Shown one piece after another: positions 1 through 10,390 of a stretch of DNA of 64,000 nucleotides. The first letter of the stretch is position 1; every line of letters starts with the position of its first letter. The notes below the pieces were generated by a model that saw only the letters and a list, made by a program, of their open reading frames with translations, had not been told where the DNA came from and ran no database searches. A program made the translations under genes and the position numbers. Source of the stretch: Thermosynechococcus sp. CL-1 (GTDB taxonomy: Bacteria > Cyanobacteriota > Cyanobacteriia > Thermosynechococcales > Thermosynechococcaceae); contig NZ_CP040671.1 in assembly GCF_008386235.1 (NCBI RefSeq), forward strand, positions 1,056,001-1,120,000. Direction: 5' to 3'.

Positions 1-991
1 GACGATAGTGCTGATACCACAGGGGCACACTGCCTAAGCCATTGCCCCTCAGAGGATGTGCGGCCCCCATCCGCCAGCCAACAATACTGGTAATCCAGCG
101 GTAGGCCAGTTCGCTCCCTTGTCCTCCCTGCCAGAGAGCCACTAAGCTGCGGCGCAGGCGATCGTTGGCCAAAGCGACCACCGCTAAGCCCACCAAAGCC
201 AACAAGCCCCACCAGAAGCGACGCTGGCGGCGATAGTGCCAAACCCAACCCACGCCAAGGGGAATGACCATTGCCAGTAAGCCGAGGCCGCCCCCCCGTG
301 AAAATGTTGTATAGAGGGTAACTAGACCCAAAAGCAGCACCGCCATCCAAAACCGGCGCGTTCCACTGGTTTCTGCTTCTATGGCCAACAGTCCTACCAA
401 GGGTAATGCCAGCAGCAGGTAGCCCGCCACGTAGTTTTGGTGACCAAAGGGTGCCCAGTTGCGTAGTTCTAGGGTATCTGGATTCAAATGGGGGGTGAAT
501 CCTTGAGGGCTATTCAAAATTGCGGGGGCGATCGTCGTGCCCAGCCAAAGGCCTAAACTGACAAGAATCACGAGGGCAGTGAGATAGCCTTGAAAGCGCA
601 CAATTTGCCAGCGGCGTTCTGGGGTGCGCAACCAAGCCCCGAGGGGATAAAGGACAGCGATGCTTCCCAAGAGTGCCCAGCCATACCAGCGAGCCTGATG
701 GGGAAAAGCACTCCACGTCCCTGAAATCGCCAATGCCAACAGCAGCAACAGCACCACGCCATCAAAGCCATTTCCCAAGGGCTGCACCCGCCGTTGATAG
801 GCCAACACCTGCAAAAACCAAAGCAGAGGCACCCCCAGCGCGGCTTGCCAGAGTAAGACCCAAGGCCACGCCACCATCAGACTGTGACTATCGGGTAAGA
901 GGGTAAAAAAGGCATAGCCAGCTGCCGTTAGCAGCCCCAGCAGAATGCCCTCCTGTTTAGCCGCCTGTTCGCCCCAATGTTTTGCCGTCAT
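1..991 (-). CDS. O-antigen ligase / IctB-like polytopic membrane protein (partial, 3' end outside window)
   Basis: The reverse strand is open from an ATG at 991 to the window edge (330 codons). An in-frame stop lies a few codons upstream of that ATG, so the start is firm. The protein is very hydrophobic, with repeated Leu/Ala/Val-rich membrane segments. It carries a loop reading GHQNYVAGYLL followed by FSRGGGLGLL, which resembles the Wzy_C/O-antigen-ligase superfamily, including cyanobacterial IctB-like proteins. Members ligate or polymerise surface glycans; some were named for a proposed bicarbonate role. The C-terminal end is missing, so exact family membership is inferred. It follows dapL on the same strand after 71 bases and may be co-transcribed with it. 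Confidence 0.75.
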   Translation of the reverse strand, partial: MTAKHWGEQAAKQEGILLGLLTAAGYAFFTLLPDSHSLMVAWPWVLLWQAALGVPLLWFLQVLAYQRRVQPLGNGFDGVVLLLLLALAISGTWSAFPHQARWYGWALLGSIAVLYPLGAWLRTPERRWQIVRFQGYLTALVILVSLGLWLGTTIAPAILNSPQGFTPHLNPDTLELRNWAPFGHQNYVAGYLLLALPLVGLLAIEAETSGTRRFWMAVLLLGLVTLYTTFSRGGGLGLLAMVIPLGVGWVWHYRRQRRFWWGLLALVGLAVVALANDRLRRSLVALWQGGQGSELAYRWITSIVGWRMGAAHPLRGNGLGSVPLWYQHYR

Positions 992-1062
992 CGGTGATGC
1001 TAAAAGGGTTTAAAGCCGCTCCAACCGCTTTGATGAGCCTTGTCCTGATTCTAGGTGAATTC

Positions 1063-2295
1063 TTAGGCAAAGGCTGCCACCACCCGATCCATGGCTTCAA
1101 CCACATTTTCCCGACTATTAAAGGCCGAAAGGCGCAGATAGCCCTCACCCGCTGCCCCAAAACCAGCACCGGGGGTACCCACTACATAGCAAGTGTGCAG
1201 CAATTTATCGAAAAAGTCCCAACTGCCAATCCCTTGGGGCGTCTTCAGCCAGACATAGGGAGCATTGACCCCACCATAGACTGCAAAGCCCGCTTGGGTG
1301 AGTTTTTCGCGAATGAGACGGGCATTGTCCATATAGAAGGCCACCAGTTCCCGTACTTGGGCTTGACCGGCTTCAGAGTAAACCGCCTCGGCGCCCCGCT
1401 GCACAATGTAGGACACACCGTTGAACTTTGTGGATTGCCGCCGTTGCCACAGCGCCCAGAGTTCGACGGCCTCGCCACTGGGGGTTTGCCCCTTAAGACC
1501 CTTGGGCACCACCGTAAAGGCGCAGCGGGTTCCCGTAAAACCGGCATTTTTCGAGAAGGAGCGGAATTCAATGGCGCACTCGCGGGCACCGGGAATTTCA
1601 TAGATCGAGTGGGGAATAGCGGGATCGGTAATAAAGGCTTCGTAGGCGGCATCAAAGAAAATAATTGCTTTATGGGCACGGGCATAGTCCACCCACGCCT
1701 GTAAATGCTCCCGTGTGGCCACCGCACCGGTGGGATTGTTGGGGAAGCAGAGGTAGATTAAGTCCACAGGTTCACTGGGCAGCGTGGCGGTGAAGTAGTT
1801 TTCAGCGGTAATCGGCAAATAGACCAGTCCAGCGTACTCCCCGCGTTCATTGGCTTCCCCCGTGTGCCCTGCCATGACATTGGTATCCACATAGACGGGA
1901 TAAACGGGGTCGGTAACGGCAATGCGGTTGCCGTCGCCAAAAATATCGAGGATATTCCCTGTGTCGCACTTGGAGCCGTCGGAAATAAAAATTTCACTGG
2001 CATCGATGTCGCAGCCGCGGGCTTGGAAGTCGTGGGCGGCAATTTTTTCCCGTAGCCAAGGATACCCCTGCTCAGGCCCATAGCCTTTGAAGGTGGCGCG
2101 ATCGCCCATTTCTTCCACCGCTTGAATCATCGCTTGACGACAGGCCGCTGGCAGCGGTTCGGTGACATCCCCAATGCCGAGACGAATCAGGGGGGCATCG
2201 GGATGGGCTTGCAAGAATTGATTGACACGGCGGGCAATTTCCGGAAAGAGATACCCTGCCTTGAGTTTGAGGTAGTTTGCGTTAACAAAGGCCAT
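1063..2295 (-). CDS. dapL: LL-diaminopimelate aminotransferase
   Basis: This 410-residue PLP-dependent fold-type I aminotransferase converts tetrahydrodipicolinate directly to LL-diaminopimelate in lysine and peptidoglycan precursor synthesis, the route used by cyanobacteria and plants. The N-terminus ([18 protein letters not shown]) is characteristic of DapL. The PLP lysine lies in [14 protein letters not shown], and CFPNNPTGA is the usual substrate/cofactor loop. The frame is open further upstream to 2484, but that extension overlaps the end of alaS and does not resemble the family, so the ATG at 2295 is chosen. It lies 34 bases downstream of alaS on the same strand. Confidence 0.95.
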   Translation of the reverse strand: MAFVNANYLKLKAGYLFPEIARRVNQFLQAHPDAPLIRLGIGDVTEPLPAACRQAMIQAVEEMGDRATFKGYGPEQGYPWLREKIAAHDFQARGCDIDASEIFISDGSKCDTGNILDIFGDGNRIAVTDPVYPVYVDTNVMAGHTGEANERGEYAGLVYLPITAENYFTATLPSEPVDLIYLCFPNNPTGAVATREHLQAWVDYARAHKAIIFFDAAYEAFITDPAIPHSIYEIPGARECAIEFRSFSKNAGFTGTRCAFTVVPKGLKGQTPSGEAVELWALWQRRQSTKFNGVSYIVQRGAEAVYSEAGQAQVRELVAFYMDNARLIREKLTQAGFAVYGGVNAPYVWLKTPQGIGSWDFFDKLLHTCYVVGTPGAGFGAAGEGYLRLSAFNSRENVVEAMDRVVAAFA

Positions 2296-2329
2296 AGTGC
2301 TGCTGAGTGAGAAACAGAAGCTCAATATA

Positions 2330-5005
2330 TCAGGATTCGAGAATCCCTTTGAGGCGAGAGTGCGCCAATTGCAGCGCCTCGGATAACTTTTCAGGTTCAG
2401 ATCCCCCCGCTTGGGCAAAGTTGGGACGCCCACCACCGCGGCCACCACAGACTTGGGCGAGTTCCGCCACCAGTTGACCGGCATGAACCCCCCGCTCTAC
2501 AACCTCCGGACTGGCGGCCACCAAGAGGTTCACTTTGTCAGCAGCCGGTTGAGTGGCCAACACCACAGCTCCACTGCCCAGTTTATTCAGGAGCCATTCA
2601 GCGGCGGTTTTTAGCCCTTGGGGATCCACCCCTGCTAAAGAGGCAATGAGAATGTGGGTATTGCCGACGGCTTCAGTCTGCTCCAAGAGGGCTTGAGTTT
2701 TAGCGAGGGCTAGTTCAGCTTTGAGGTGTTCCAGTTCCTTTTGCTGGGCTTTGAGATCCGCTTGGAGTTGGCTAATGCGATCTAGAATCTCTTCCGGTTT
2801 GGCTTTGAAGCGATCGCACAACTCGCGGACAATGCTATCGCGCTGTTGCAAATAGTCACGCACCGCTGGTCCTGCAATGGCTTCAATGCGACGAATCCCG
2901 GCAGCCACGCCACTTTCACTAATGATCTTAAAGAGGCCAATTTCAGCAGTGTTGTGGACATGGGTGCCACCACAGAGTTCCATAGAAACGCCCGGAATAT
3001 CGAGAACCCGCACCTGCTCGCCGTATTTTTCACCAAACATGGCGATCGCCCCCTTGGCCTTGGCTTCATTGAGCGCCATGATACTGGTGTGGGTGGCATG
3101 GCTTTCACTAATCCAAGTATTGATTTGATCTTCAATCTGTTGCAGTTCTTCGCGAGTGAGGGCACGGGGGCAGTTAAAGTCAAACCGCAACCGATCAAAG
3201 GCCACCAGTGACCCCGCCTGGGAAATGTTCTCGTCAATCCGCTTTTTCAAGGCCGCCTGCAAGAGATGCGTTGCGGTGTGGTGCGCCTGTACCCGCCGCC
3301 GACAACTGAGATCAATTTGGGCGCTCACGCGATCGCCAACGCTGAGGCTGCCCCGCTCCACTTTGCCGTAGTGAACAAACACTTCCTTTTGCTTTTGCAC
3401 ATCGTGGATTTGCACTAGGGCATCACTGCTGGCAAGATACCCGCGATCGCCAATTTGGCCACCGGATTCAGCATAGAAGGGAGTTTCCTCAAGGATCACC
3501 TGCACTTCAGTCCCTGCCGTTGCCGTTGTTACCGGATGACCCGCCACCAAAATCGCTGTTACGGTCGTGGTCAAACTAAACTCGTCATAGCCACGAAACT
3601 GCGTCGGATGCAGTTGATCCGCTAGGGAGTCAATCCCCTCTTGAACGGTAATATCAATGGTTTCGTGAGCGGCTTGGGAGCGTTGCCGCTGCTCGGCCAT
3701 ACAGGCCTCAAACTCAGCCACATCCACACCAATGCCTTGCTCGGCGGCAATCTCTTGGGTCAACTCCAAGGGGAAGCCATAGGTATCAAAGAGAACGAAG
3801 GCATCGCGCCCTGCCAATTGTGGTTTACTGCGTTTTTTGCCCTTAGTTGTCTTCAATGGAGCGAGCATCTCCGCTAAGAGCTTCTCACCCCGATCCAAGG
3901 TCTTAAGAAACTGTTCCTCCTCCCGCTGGAGTTCGCTGAGAATCACTGCCTGCCGCTCACGCACATTGGGATAGACATTGGCAGCCAGATCAATCGCCAC
4001 TTGAGCCAAGGCAGGGGTCACCAGTTCATTGATCCCCAACAGCCGACTATGGCGGACAATGCGCCGAATCAATCGCCGCAGGACATAGCCACGCCCCACA
4101 TTACTGGCGGTGACGCCATCGGCAATGAGATGAACCACGGCACGGGTGTGATCGCCAATCACCTTGAGGGACGTTTTGGTGCTGGCATTGGCTTTGCGGT
4201 ACTGAATCCCGGCTCGCTGCGCTGCCGCCTCAATAATCGGGAAAATTAAGTCTGTCTCGTAGTTGTTGGGCACCCCTTGCAGAACCTGCGCCATCCGCTC
4301 CAAGCCCATACCGGTATCAATGTTTTTCGCCTTGAGGGGGGTGCGGCGCCCTTGATCGTCTTGGTTCAACTCCATGAACACTAGGTTGTAGAGTTCAATG
4401 AAGCGGCGATCGTCATCGAGATCAACGTCAGCTAGTCCCTTTTCCGGATAGAAGTCGTAGTAAATCTCAGAACAAGGGCCACAGGGACCCGTTGGCCCCG
4501 CCGTCCAGAAGTTGCTCTCCTCTCCCATGCGCTGGATGCGCTCCTTGGGCAAGCCCACTTGGCGATGCCAAATGTCATAGGCCTCATCGTCATTTTCAAA
4601 GACGCTCACCAAGAGCCGTTCCGGGGGCAAACCATAAACCGTGGTCATCAATTCCCATGCCCAAGCAATGGCCTCCGCCTTGAAGTAGTCGCCAAAGCTG
4701 AAGTTGCCCAACATTTCAAAGAACGTGTGGTGGCGAGCAGTGCGACCCACATTTTCAATGTCATTGGTGCGCAGACATTTCTGGGCAGTGGTGGCGCGAG
4801 GCACTTTCGGGGCTTCTTGGCCGAGGAAAATTGGTTTGAAGGGGAGCATGCCGGCGATCGTCAGCAGCACCGTCGGATCCTCTGGAATCAGCGAGGCACT
4901 GGGCAAAATCGTGTGTCCCTTAGCGGCATAGAACTCAAGGAATTTTTGGCGAATTTGATCACCTGTGAGGGCAGTTGTCGCCGACGCAGAGGGGGACGAG
5001 GTCAT
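2330..5005 (-). CDS. alaS: alanyl-tRNA synthetase
   Basis: This 891-residue class II synthetase charges tRNA-Ala. The catalytic domain is at the N-terminus ([29 protein letters not shown]). The editing domain has the zinc/active-site motif HTATHLL together with [11 protein letters not shown]-terminal coiled-coil and a glycine-rich C-Ala domain ([16 protein letters not shown]) complete it. Its length is close to the usual ~875 residues, so the gene is intact. The upstream gap to the prepilin peptidase end contains a decayed small gene on the opposite strand. Confidence 0.97.
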   Translation of the reverse strand: MTSSPSASATTALTGDQIRQKFLEFYAAKGHTILPSASLIPEDPTVLLTIAGMLPFKPIFLGQEAPKVPRATTAQKCLRTNDIENVGRTARHHTFFEMLGNFSFGDYFKAEAIAWAWELMTTVYGLPPERLLVSVFENDDEAYDIWHRQVGLPKERIQRMGEESNFWTAGPTGPCGPCSEIYYDFYPEKGLADVDLDDDRRFIELYNLVFMELNQDDQGRRTPLKAKNIDTGMGLERMAQVLQGVPNNYETDLIFPIIEAAAQRAGIQYRKANASTKTSLKVIGDHTRAVVHLIADGVTASNVGRGYVLRRLIRRIVRHSRLLGINELVTPALAQVAIDLAANVYPNVRERQAVILSELQREEEQFLKTLDRGEKLLAEMLAPLKTTKGKKRSKPQLAGRDAFVLFDTYGFPLELTQEIAAEQGIGVDVAEFEACMAEQRQRSQAAHETIDITVQEGIDSLADQLHPTQFRGYDEFSLTTTVTAILVAGHPVTTATAGTEVQVILEETPFYAESGGQIGDRGYLASSDALVQIHDVQKQKEVFVHYGKVERGSLSVGDRVSAQIDLSCRRRVQAHHTATHLLQAALKKRIDENISQAGSLVAFDRLRFDFNCPRALTREELQQIEDQINTWISESHATHTSIMALNEAKAKGAIAMFGEKYGEQVRVLDIPGVSMELCGGTHVHNTAEIGLFKIISESGVAAGIRRIEAIAGPAVRDYLQQRDSIVRELCDRFKAKPEEILDRISQLQADLKAQQKELEHLKAELALAKTQALLEQTEAVGNTHILIASLAGVDPQGLKTAAEWLLNKLGSGAVVLATQPAADKVNLLVAASPEVVERGVHAGQLVAELAQVCGGRGGGRPNFAQAGGSEPEKLSEALQLAHSRLKGILES

Positions 5006-5114
5006 TGGAGCAAAGTCTCAACGGAGCGCAACAAACGGCAAGAATACTATTTCATCATACTGGATTGTACTCTGGGAATAAGGCACCCCATTGGCAGGAT
5101 TTACGAGAATAGCC

Positions 5115-5311
5115 ATGGCTGAGCCAGCCACCCGCTCTGAAATGGGTCAACTCCTTGAGGAAGTGAGAGGAATGCGCGCTAATATGAGAAACTTGCCGAT
5201 CTGAGCGATCGCCAGCGGGTGGTGGATGCCCGCCTATGGGGTTTTATTGTCGCCCTTGTCAGGGAATTTCGGCTTATCTTGTCAAGTTGTCTTTACTTTG
5301 ATAAGAGTTAG
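5115..5311 (+). pseudogene. decayed copy of the small coiled-coil/TM gene found at 35977-36282
   Basis: From the ATG at 5115 the sequence reads MAEPATRSEMGQLLEEVRGM and stops at TGA 5202-5204. This resembles the start of the intact protein at 35977-36282 (MTEPVTQSQLAEVLETVKAI). From about 5189 another frame reads KLADLSDRQRVVDARLWGFI and ends at TAG 5309-5311. This resembles that protein's C-terminal part (ELGKRQSSTDNRLWALLVAL). The middle coiled-coil is missing and the two parts are out of frame, so this looks like a paralogue broken by an internal deletion. The similarity was aligned by eye. Confidence 0.55.
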
Positions 5312-6159
5312 CGCACAAACACGCCGGGCAAAAAGGTTTCGAGATAAAGATGAATCAATTGGCGGCCAAAGAGACCACTGACAATAGCCGCTACTGCCAA
5401 AAAAGGACCAAAGGGAATCGGTTGTCGCCGCTGAATCCAACCGAGGGCAATCCCCAGTCCACCCATCAGGCCACCGAGGGCACAGGCCAAGAAAAAGGTA
5501 ACGAGCAATCCCTGCCAACCTAGCCAAGCCCCGATCATCGCTGCCAGTTTGCTATCCCCTCCCCCCATGACCTCCTGACCAAGGGCGATCGCCCCCCCCC
5601 AGCGGATCAGATCAAAGAGCCAAATGCCAATCACTGCGGCAATGATGCTTTCCGTGAGTCCGCCTAGACCCGTCGTTAACCCTCTCACGAGCAGGCCGAC
5701 AATCAACCCCCATTTTGTCAGGGGATGGGGCAGCGTCATCGTGTCTAGATCAATCAAGGCCAAGGCCAAGAGCCACGCACTCAACAGCCAGAGCACAAGG
5801 GTTTGCACTTGCCAGCCACTCACAGCCACAATCAGGACGTACAGCAGTGCCGTCAACAGCTCAATCGCAGGATACCGCCAAGAAATCGGTGCATGGCAGT
5901 AACGACATTGCCCCCGCAGGAATAGCCAGCCCAAAATTGGGATATTGTCCCAGGGCTTGAGTGTGGTCAAACAGATCGGGCAGCGAGACGGCGGATAAAG
6001 GAGCGATCGCCCGCTCGGCACACGGTAGATCACAACATTGAGAAAGCTCCCCACCGCTGCCCCAAGGCCAAAGACAAGGCAGTAGCTAGCAAAGGTCAAA
6101 AAAGTTAGTGCAGTTATAGGCGTGTTACTTCCGGCAGATGATCGTAGGGAATAAAGCAT
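5308..6159 (-). CDS. pilD: type IV prepilin peptidase / N-methyltransferase (PilD)
   Basis: This 283-residue membrane aspartyl protease cleaves and methylates type IV prepilins. The cytoplasmic zinc-binding loop has Cys60, Cys63, Cys85 and Cys88 (CPIC and CRYC). The catalytic aspartates are in DLDTMTLP (about residue 137) and GGGDSK (residue 202). Several hydrophobic segments follow. The domain order and length fit bacterial PilD/GspO. The ATG at 6159 overlaps the upstream small gene by 46 bases and has no clear ribosome binding site, but no later ATG precedes the conserved GSFLNVVIYR segment. Alternative non-ATG starts are possible. Confidence 0.93.
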   Translation of the reverse strand: MLYSLRSSAGSNTPITALTFLTFASYCLVFGLGAAVGSFLNVVIYRVPSGRSLLYPPSRCPICLTTLKPWDNIPILGWLFLRGQCRYCHAPISWRYPAIELLTALLYVLIVAVSGWQVQTLVLWLLSAWLLALALIDLDTMTLPHPLTKWGLIVGLLVRGLTTGLGGLTESIIAAVIGIWLFDLIRWGGAIALGQEVMGGGDSKLAAMIGAWLGWQGLLVTFFLACALGGLMGGLGIALGWIQRRQPIPFGPFLAVAAIVSGLFGRQLIHLYLETFLPGVFVR

Positions 6160-6341
6160 TCTTGGGGCAGCAGCACTGGTTGACTAGTAAACAGCACATA
6201 GCCCCGCAGGGTTTGCCGATTAACAGCGACACCCGCAGGCACCGTTTTTGCCCCATGAACCTGCTGGTAGAGATTATAGATGGATTGAGCAGCGGCTAGT
6301 AGGGGGGTATCAACGGTTTCCATGGTCTGCAAAACTGGCAT
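6114..6341 (-). CDS. small conserved-looking protein of unknown function upstream of pilD
   Basis: This 75-residue open frame starts at an ATG preceded by a good Shine-Dalgarno (GAGGAGTGG about 5-13 bases upstream), which is why 6341 is preferred over the in-frame ATG at 6368. The protein reads MPVLQTMETVDTPLLAAAQS and ends PYDHLPEVTRL. It has no membrane segment and no motif I recognise. It overlaps the pilD start by 46 bases on the same strand, suggesting translational coupling. I cannot assign a function. Confidence 0.6.
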   Translation of the reverse strand: MPVLQTMETVDTPLLAAAQSIYNLYQQVHGAKTVPAGVAVNRQTLRGYVLFTSQPVLLPQECFIPYDHLPEVTRL

Positions 6342-6648
6342 GTGCCCCACTCCTCGGCAATCGAACAATTAGAAACGGTTATGTTTGGTTTTGAGCCAAT
6401 CATCAGTTCTCGCCAAGCGCTCCGCCTATGCAAAAGCAGATCTGAAATCCTCTACCTGACTATCAATCATCTTGTCTTAGCAAAGCGATAGCATAGGGGT
6501 AGGACGGCGCTAAGACATCTTCCTCGTGAAATCACCTATTCATTAAAGAATTGATTGTTTCACCATGCCCAGCCCCTTGGCGATCGCTAACGTCGCCCTG
6601 TAGCTATTGACTGTGTTCCTTGTTTCCTCACACTCCTTTGACCGAACC
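6342..6648. other. divergent intergenic region with a 9-bp inverted repeat
   Basis: About 300 bases separate the pilD-side genes (minus) from the GGDEF gene (plus). TGTCTTAGC at 6473-6481 and GCTAAGACA at 6509-6517 form a perfect 9-bp inverted repeat with a 27-base spacer. No T-run follows, so it is not an obvious terminator. No RNA gene or coding region is apparent. Confidence 0.35.
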
Positions 6649-9600
6649 ATGAACTCACAGCAGTTCTCCCTTGCCAATCATCTGCACCATTTACCTCATC
6701 CTGTCTTGGCGGGCGATCGCAAGGGCACCATTCTTTATGCCAACGCTGCGGCGCAACGGTTATTGAACCACGCTAGTACCGATTTAGCGGGCCTCTCCGT
6801 CATCGAGCTACTGTCCGCCAACTTTGACCTCTCCCTAGAGCGGTTCCAGCAGGTGCTCAACACCCAAACCCCGGCACAATGGGACTGCTATGATCCGCGC
6901 AAACAGCAGTGGTGGCAACTGGATTTAACCGCTGATGCTCACGGCTGGACCCTGACCCTAACGGAAATTACGGAACGCTATCGCCATTGGCTGCTCCAAG
7001 AAGCGCGGGTTAATGAACTGGAAAAATGGTGGCAGCGATTTCACACCCTGACGGAGATAGGTCAACAGCTCTTCTGGGAAATCCAAGGGGAGTGGTGTTA
7101 TTGGTACGGTGACAGTCAAGGGGTGCTGGGGTACCCCCTAGAGCAATTGCCCAAAACCCTGCGAGCGTGGCAGCAACTCATCTACCCAGAGGATCAAGAG
7201 CGCTTTTGGCAAGCCATCCCTCAGCAAGGGGGAGCAACACCCTGCGATTTGGAATATCGCCTGCGCCATGCCAATGGTGCGTATGTGTGGGTGCGCGATC
7301 GCTGGGAATATCGGCAGCAACCACCAAACACCACAACCATCATCGGCGTCATGGTCAATATCCATGACCAAAAGATACAGGAAATGCGCCTGCGGGAAAG
7401 CGAACAACGCTATCGCAACCTCGTAGATCACCTACCCGCCGTGGTGTATCGCTGTGCCATCGATGCTTCGTGGACGATGGAATACCTAAGTCCCAAGTTC
7501 ACTGAGCTGACGGGGTATCTCCCGAGCGAACTGGTGCACAATCAGGTTCGTAGCTACGCTAGTATTACGCATCCAGAAGATAGCGATCGCGTTGATTGCA
7601 CAATCCATGAGGCCCTTGCCAAGGGCTTGCCCTTTAGTGTCGGCTACCGTATTTTCTGTGCTGATGGGTCGGAGCGTTGGGTACATGAGTACGGTCAGGG
7701 AGTCTATGACGTAACTGGCAAAGCCTATGCAATTGAGGGCATCATTGTGGATGAAACAGAACGAATTCAGTCAGAGCAAGCCCTCAGAGAAAGTGAGTAT
7801 CCTTGGCGTGCGGTCTTTGAAAATGCCCAAGTCGGGATTATTGTCACTAGCCCTGCTAACCACTACCGCCTTGTGCATTGCAATCCCTTTTTTTGTCAAT
7901 TTGTCGGCTACACCGCTCCTGAACTGGCAAATCTCACCGCCCATGATCTGACCTTTGCTGAAGATTGGCCTGAGGAGGCGGCTCTCGTCCAAGAGTGTCA
8001 ACTGGGACTGCGCAACACCTATCAAATTGTCAAGCGTTACCGCCACAAAAAAGGGCACACCGTCTGGGGAAATTTAACCCTCTCCTGTGTGCGCAATGCC
8101 CATGGTGAGCCTCACCTGCTAATTGCCCTGATTGATGACATTACTAGCCAACGCCAACTGCAACTCGCCCTCGATCGCGAGCGCAACCGCTATGAGCAGT
8201 TAGTGAACAATTGCCCCGTCATCATTTTGACTCTCAATCGCGACAAAACTCTCTTAACCAGTAATTGGGTTGGCTTGAAGACACTGGCAGCGGCTCAAGT
8301 GGTGCCCGGTATGCCATTTTCGGCACTGCTCCATCCCCAAGAATCAGTGACTCGGGTGGAAGCCCTGATTGACCGCGTTCTGGACGGAGAAACCATTAAC
8401 GACGAAGAAATTCTGCTGCGTTGCCGCACCGATGCTCCCTGTGATATGCTCAGCCACCTTTTTTCCCTGCTGGATGAGGAGGAGGAAATTGTCGGCTGTG
8501 TGGTGGTCTGTACTGATATTAGCGATCGCAAACGTGCCCTTGCTGAACTGGATGAGCGCGAGGCTCAATATCGCAGTGTTTTCGAGTCTGTGGCCGATGG
8601 CCTAGTGATCTATGACACCGAAAACCTACAGATCGTTGAGGTCAATGATGCCATCTGCGACATCTATGGTTTCAGTCGTAGTGAATGCCTTGAACTCCAA
8701 CCTGAGGATTTTCTGCACCCCGACTACCGCGATCAGTTTCAGGAATTCCTAGAGACGATTCGGCATCAGCCCACTTGGCACGGTGTCAGCAAGCATCGCT
8801 GTAGCGATGGCCAGATTATTGATGTAGATATCTTTGCCACAAGGTTGCGCTACAAAGGCAAAAATCAAGTCCTCTGCGTCATCCGCGATATTACACAAAT
8901 CAAGCGTTTTGAAGAAACTCAAGTGGCGATCGCCAAAGAACTCAGCCGACGGGAAGCACTCTTTCGCAATCTCATTAACGATTTAGATGTGGGAGTGATG
9001 CTGCTGTCTGCCGATCTCTACGCAAAAGTGATTAATCCTCGGGGCTGTGAGCTGCTGGGGGTCAAGGAAGCGGACATCATTGGTCAAAAACCAACAGAAA
9101 TGGCTTGGGATGCCCTCAACGATGCCGGAGAACCAATGCCGCCAGCGGCTTTTCCGCTGATGATTGCCATTGCTCAAAAGCAACGGGTACAAGGGGTGAT
9201 GGGCATTCTCAATCAACAAACCCAACAGCGGCTCTGGCTGCAAGTGACCGCTGATCCAGAAGTCACGGCAACAGGGAGTATTGAGCAGGTGATTCTCACC
9301 TTTAGCGATATTAGCGATCGCAAGCACTACGAGGCCTACCTTCAAGATCAAGCCGTTCGCCAGCGGGAACTCAACCAGCTCATTCAGGAGATTCGCGAAG
9401 CCCCTGATCTCAATCAGGCCTTTGCCAAGGCGGTACAGGAGGTGTGTCATATCCTGCGGGTCGATCGCGCCATTGTCGTCAAGTACGAGCCAGAACAGCA
9501 CCACTGGATTCCCCTAGTGGAGTTTCTCAACAAACCGTATATAACCCCTAGCGTGGGGCTGACGATTCCAGACGAGCATAATCCCATTGCCGCAATCCTC

Positions 9601-10389
9601 CACCAAGGAAAAATTGCCGAGCTGCCTGCCCTAGAGAATCTGGATCCCACCGATGCAGTGAACCGTGCAATTGCTCAAGTGCTCGGTGGTGGCTGGCTCA
9701 TTGCCCCAATTCGGATCAATCAGCAGATTTGGGGGGCTTTTTCCTTTCAGCGTTTTAATCATTCCAGCGGCTGGACAGATGAGGAACGCCAACTCATTCT
9801 CTCCCTCACCGATCAACTGGCAATTACCATTCAGCAAACAAACTTGTATGACTCACTGCAATTGGCCAATGCCGAACTTTCTCGCCTTGCGACCATTGAT
9901 GGTCTCACCCAGATTGCCAATCGGCGCTATTTTGACCAGTATTTGCAGCAGCAGTGGCAGTTAGCCCAGCGAGAACAGACGAACATTTCCCTGATTCTTT
10001 GTGATGTCGATTGCTTCAAGAACTTCAACGACCACTACGGCCACCAAGCAGGGGATGACTGCCTGATCGCGATCGCGAAAATATTAACCCAAGCGGTGCG
10101 CCGTCCCACCGATTTAGCCGCACGCTACGGTGGTGAGGAATTTGCCTTGATTTTGCCCAATACCGATCTCACTGGCAGTCTGCGCGTCGCCGAACGCATC
10201 CAACAACTTCTCTATGCCTTGGAGATTCCCCATATGGCCTCCTCAGTGAGCGATCGCGTCACCCTGAGTATGGGCATTGTCAGCTTGCTGCCCCAAGTTG
10301 GCCAACCGGTGAATGAATTCATCACCCTTGCTGATCAGCAGCTCTATCTCGCCAAGCGGGGCGGGCGCGATCGCTATTGCTATGCTTAG
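6649..10389 (+). CDS. multi-PAS/PAC, GAF and GGDEF sensor diguanylate cyclase
   Basis: This protein of about 1246 residues has a long series of PAS/PAC modules in its first ~900 residues. Repeated linkers such as ITERYRH, DISDRKRALAE and DISDRKHYEAY mark the PAC ends. A GAF domain follows (about residues 930-1070), then a C-terminal GGDEF domain. The catalytic signature is ARYGGEEF. Five residues before GGEEF there is RPTD, an intact RxxD inhibitory site, so an active, product-inhibited c-di-GMP synthase is expected. No EAL domain is present. The frame is also open to a TTG at 6607. The ATG at 6649 is preferred because it directly precedes the first PAS, though neither has a strong ribosome binding site. 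No predicted membrane segment is seen. Confidence 0.9.
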   Translation: MNSQQFSLANHLHHLPHPVLAGDRKGTILYANAAAQRLLNHASTDLAGLSVIELLSANFDLSLERFQQVLNTQTPAQWDCYDPRKQQWWQLDLTADAHGWTLTLTEITERYRHWLLQEARVNELEKWWQRFHTLTEIGQQLFWEIQGEWCYWYGDSQGVLGYPLEQLPKTLRAWQQLIYPEDQERFWQAIPQQGGATPCDLEYRLRHANGAYVWVRDRWEYRQQPPNTTTIIGVMVNIHDQKIQEMRLRESEQRYRNLVDHLPAVVYRCAIDASWTMEYLSPKFTELTGYLPSELVHNQVRSYASITHPEDSDRVDCTIHEALAKGLPFSVGYRIFCADGSERWVHEYGQGVYDVTGKAYAIEGIIVDETERIQSEQALRESEYPWRAVFENAQVGIIVTSPANHYRLVHCNPFFCQFVGYTAPELANLTAHDLTFAEDWPEEAALVQECQLGLRNTYQIVKRYRHKKGHTVWGNLTLSCVRNAHGEPHLLIALIDDITSQRQLQLALDRERNRYEQLVNNCPVIILTLNRDKTLLTSNWVGLKTLAAAQVVPGMPFSALLHPQESVTRVEALIDRVLDGETINDEEILLRCRTDAPCDMLSHLFSLLDEEEEIVGCVVVCTDISDRKRALAELDEREAQYRSVFESVADGLVIYDTENLQIVEVNDAICDIYGFSRSECLELQPEDFLHPDYRDQFQEFLETIRHQPTWHGVSKHRCSDGQIIDVDIFATRLRYKGKNQVLCVIRDITQIKRFEETQVAIAKELSRREALFRNLINDLDVGVMLLSADLYAKVINPRGCELLGVKEADIIGQKPTEMAWDALNDAGEPMPPAAFPLMIAIAQKQRVQGVMGILNQQTQQRLWLQVTADPEVTATGSIEQVILTFSDISDRKHYEAYLQDQAVRQRELNQLIQEIREAPDLNQAFAKAVQEVCHILRVDRAIVVKYEPEQHHWIPLVEFLNKPYITPSVGLTIPDEHNPIAAILHQGKIAELPALENLDPTDAVNRAIAQVLGGGWLIAPIRINQQIWGAFSFQRFNHSSGWTDEERQLILSLTDQLAITIQQTNLYDSLQLANAELSRLATIDGLTQIANRRYFDQYLQQQWQLAQREQTNISLILCDVDCFKNFNDHYGHQAGDDCLIAIAKILTQAVRRPTDLAARYGGEEFALILPNTDLTGSLRVAERIQQLLYALEIPHMASSVSDRVTLSMGIVSLLPQVGQPVNEFITLADQQLYLAKRGGRDRYCYA

Positions 10390-10390
10390 G

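Noticed and set aside
982..1704. 240-codon open frame on the plus strand inside dapL
   Set aside because: It is antisense to the well-supported dapL gene and shows no family resemblance; such long shadows are expected at this base composition.
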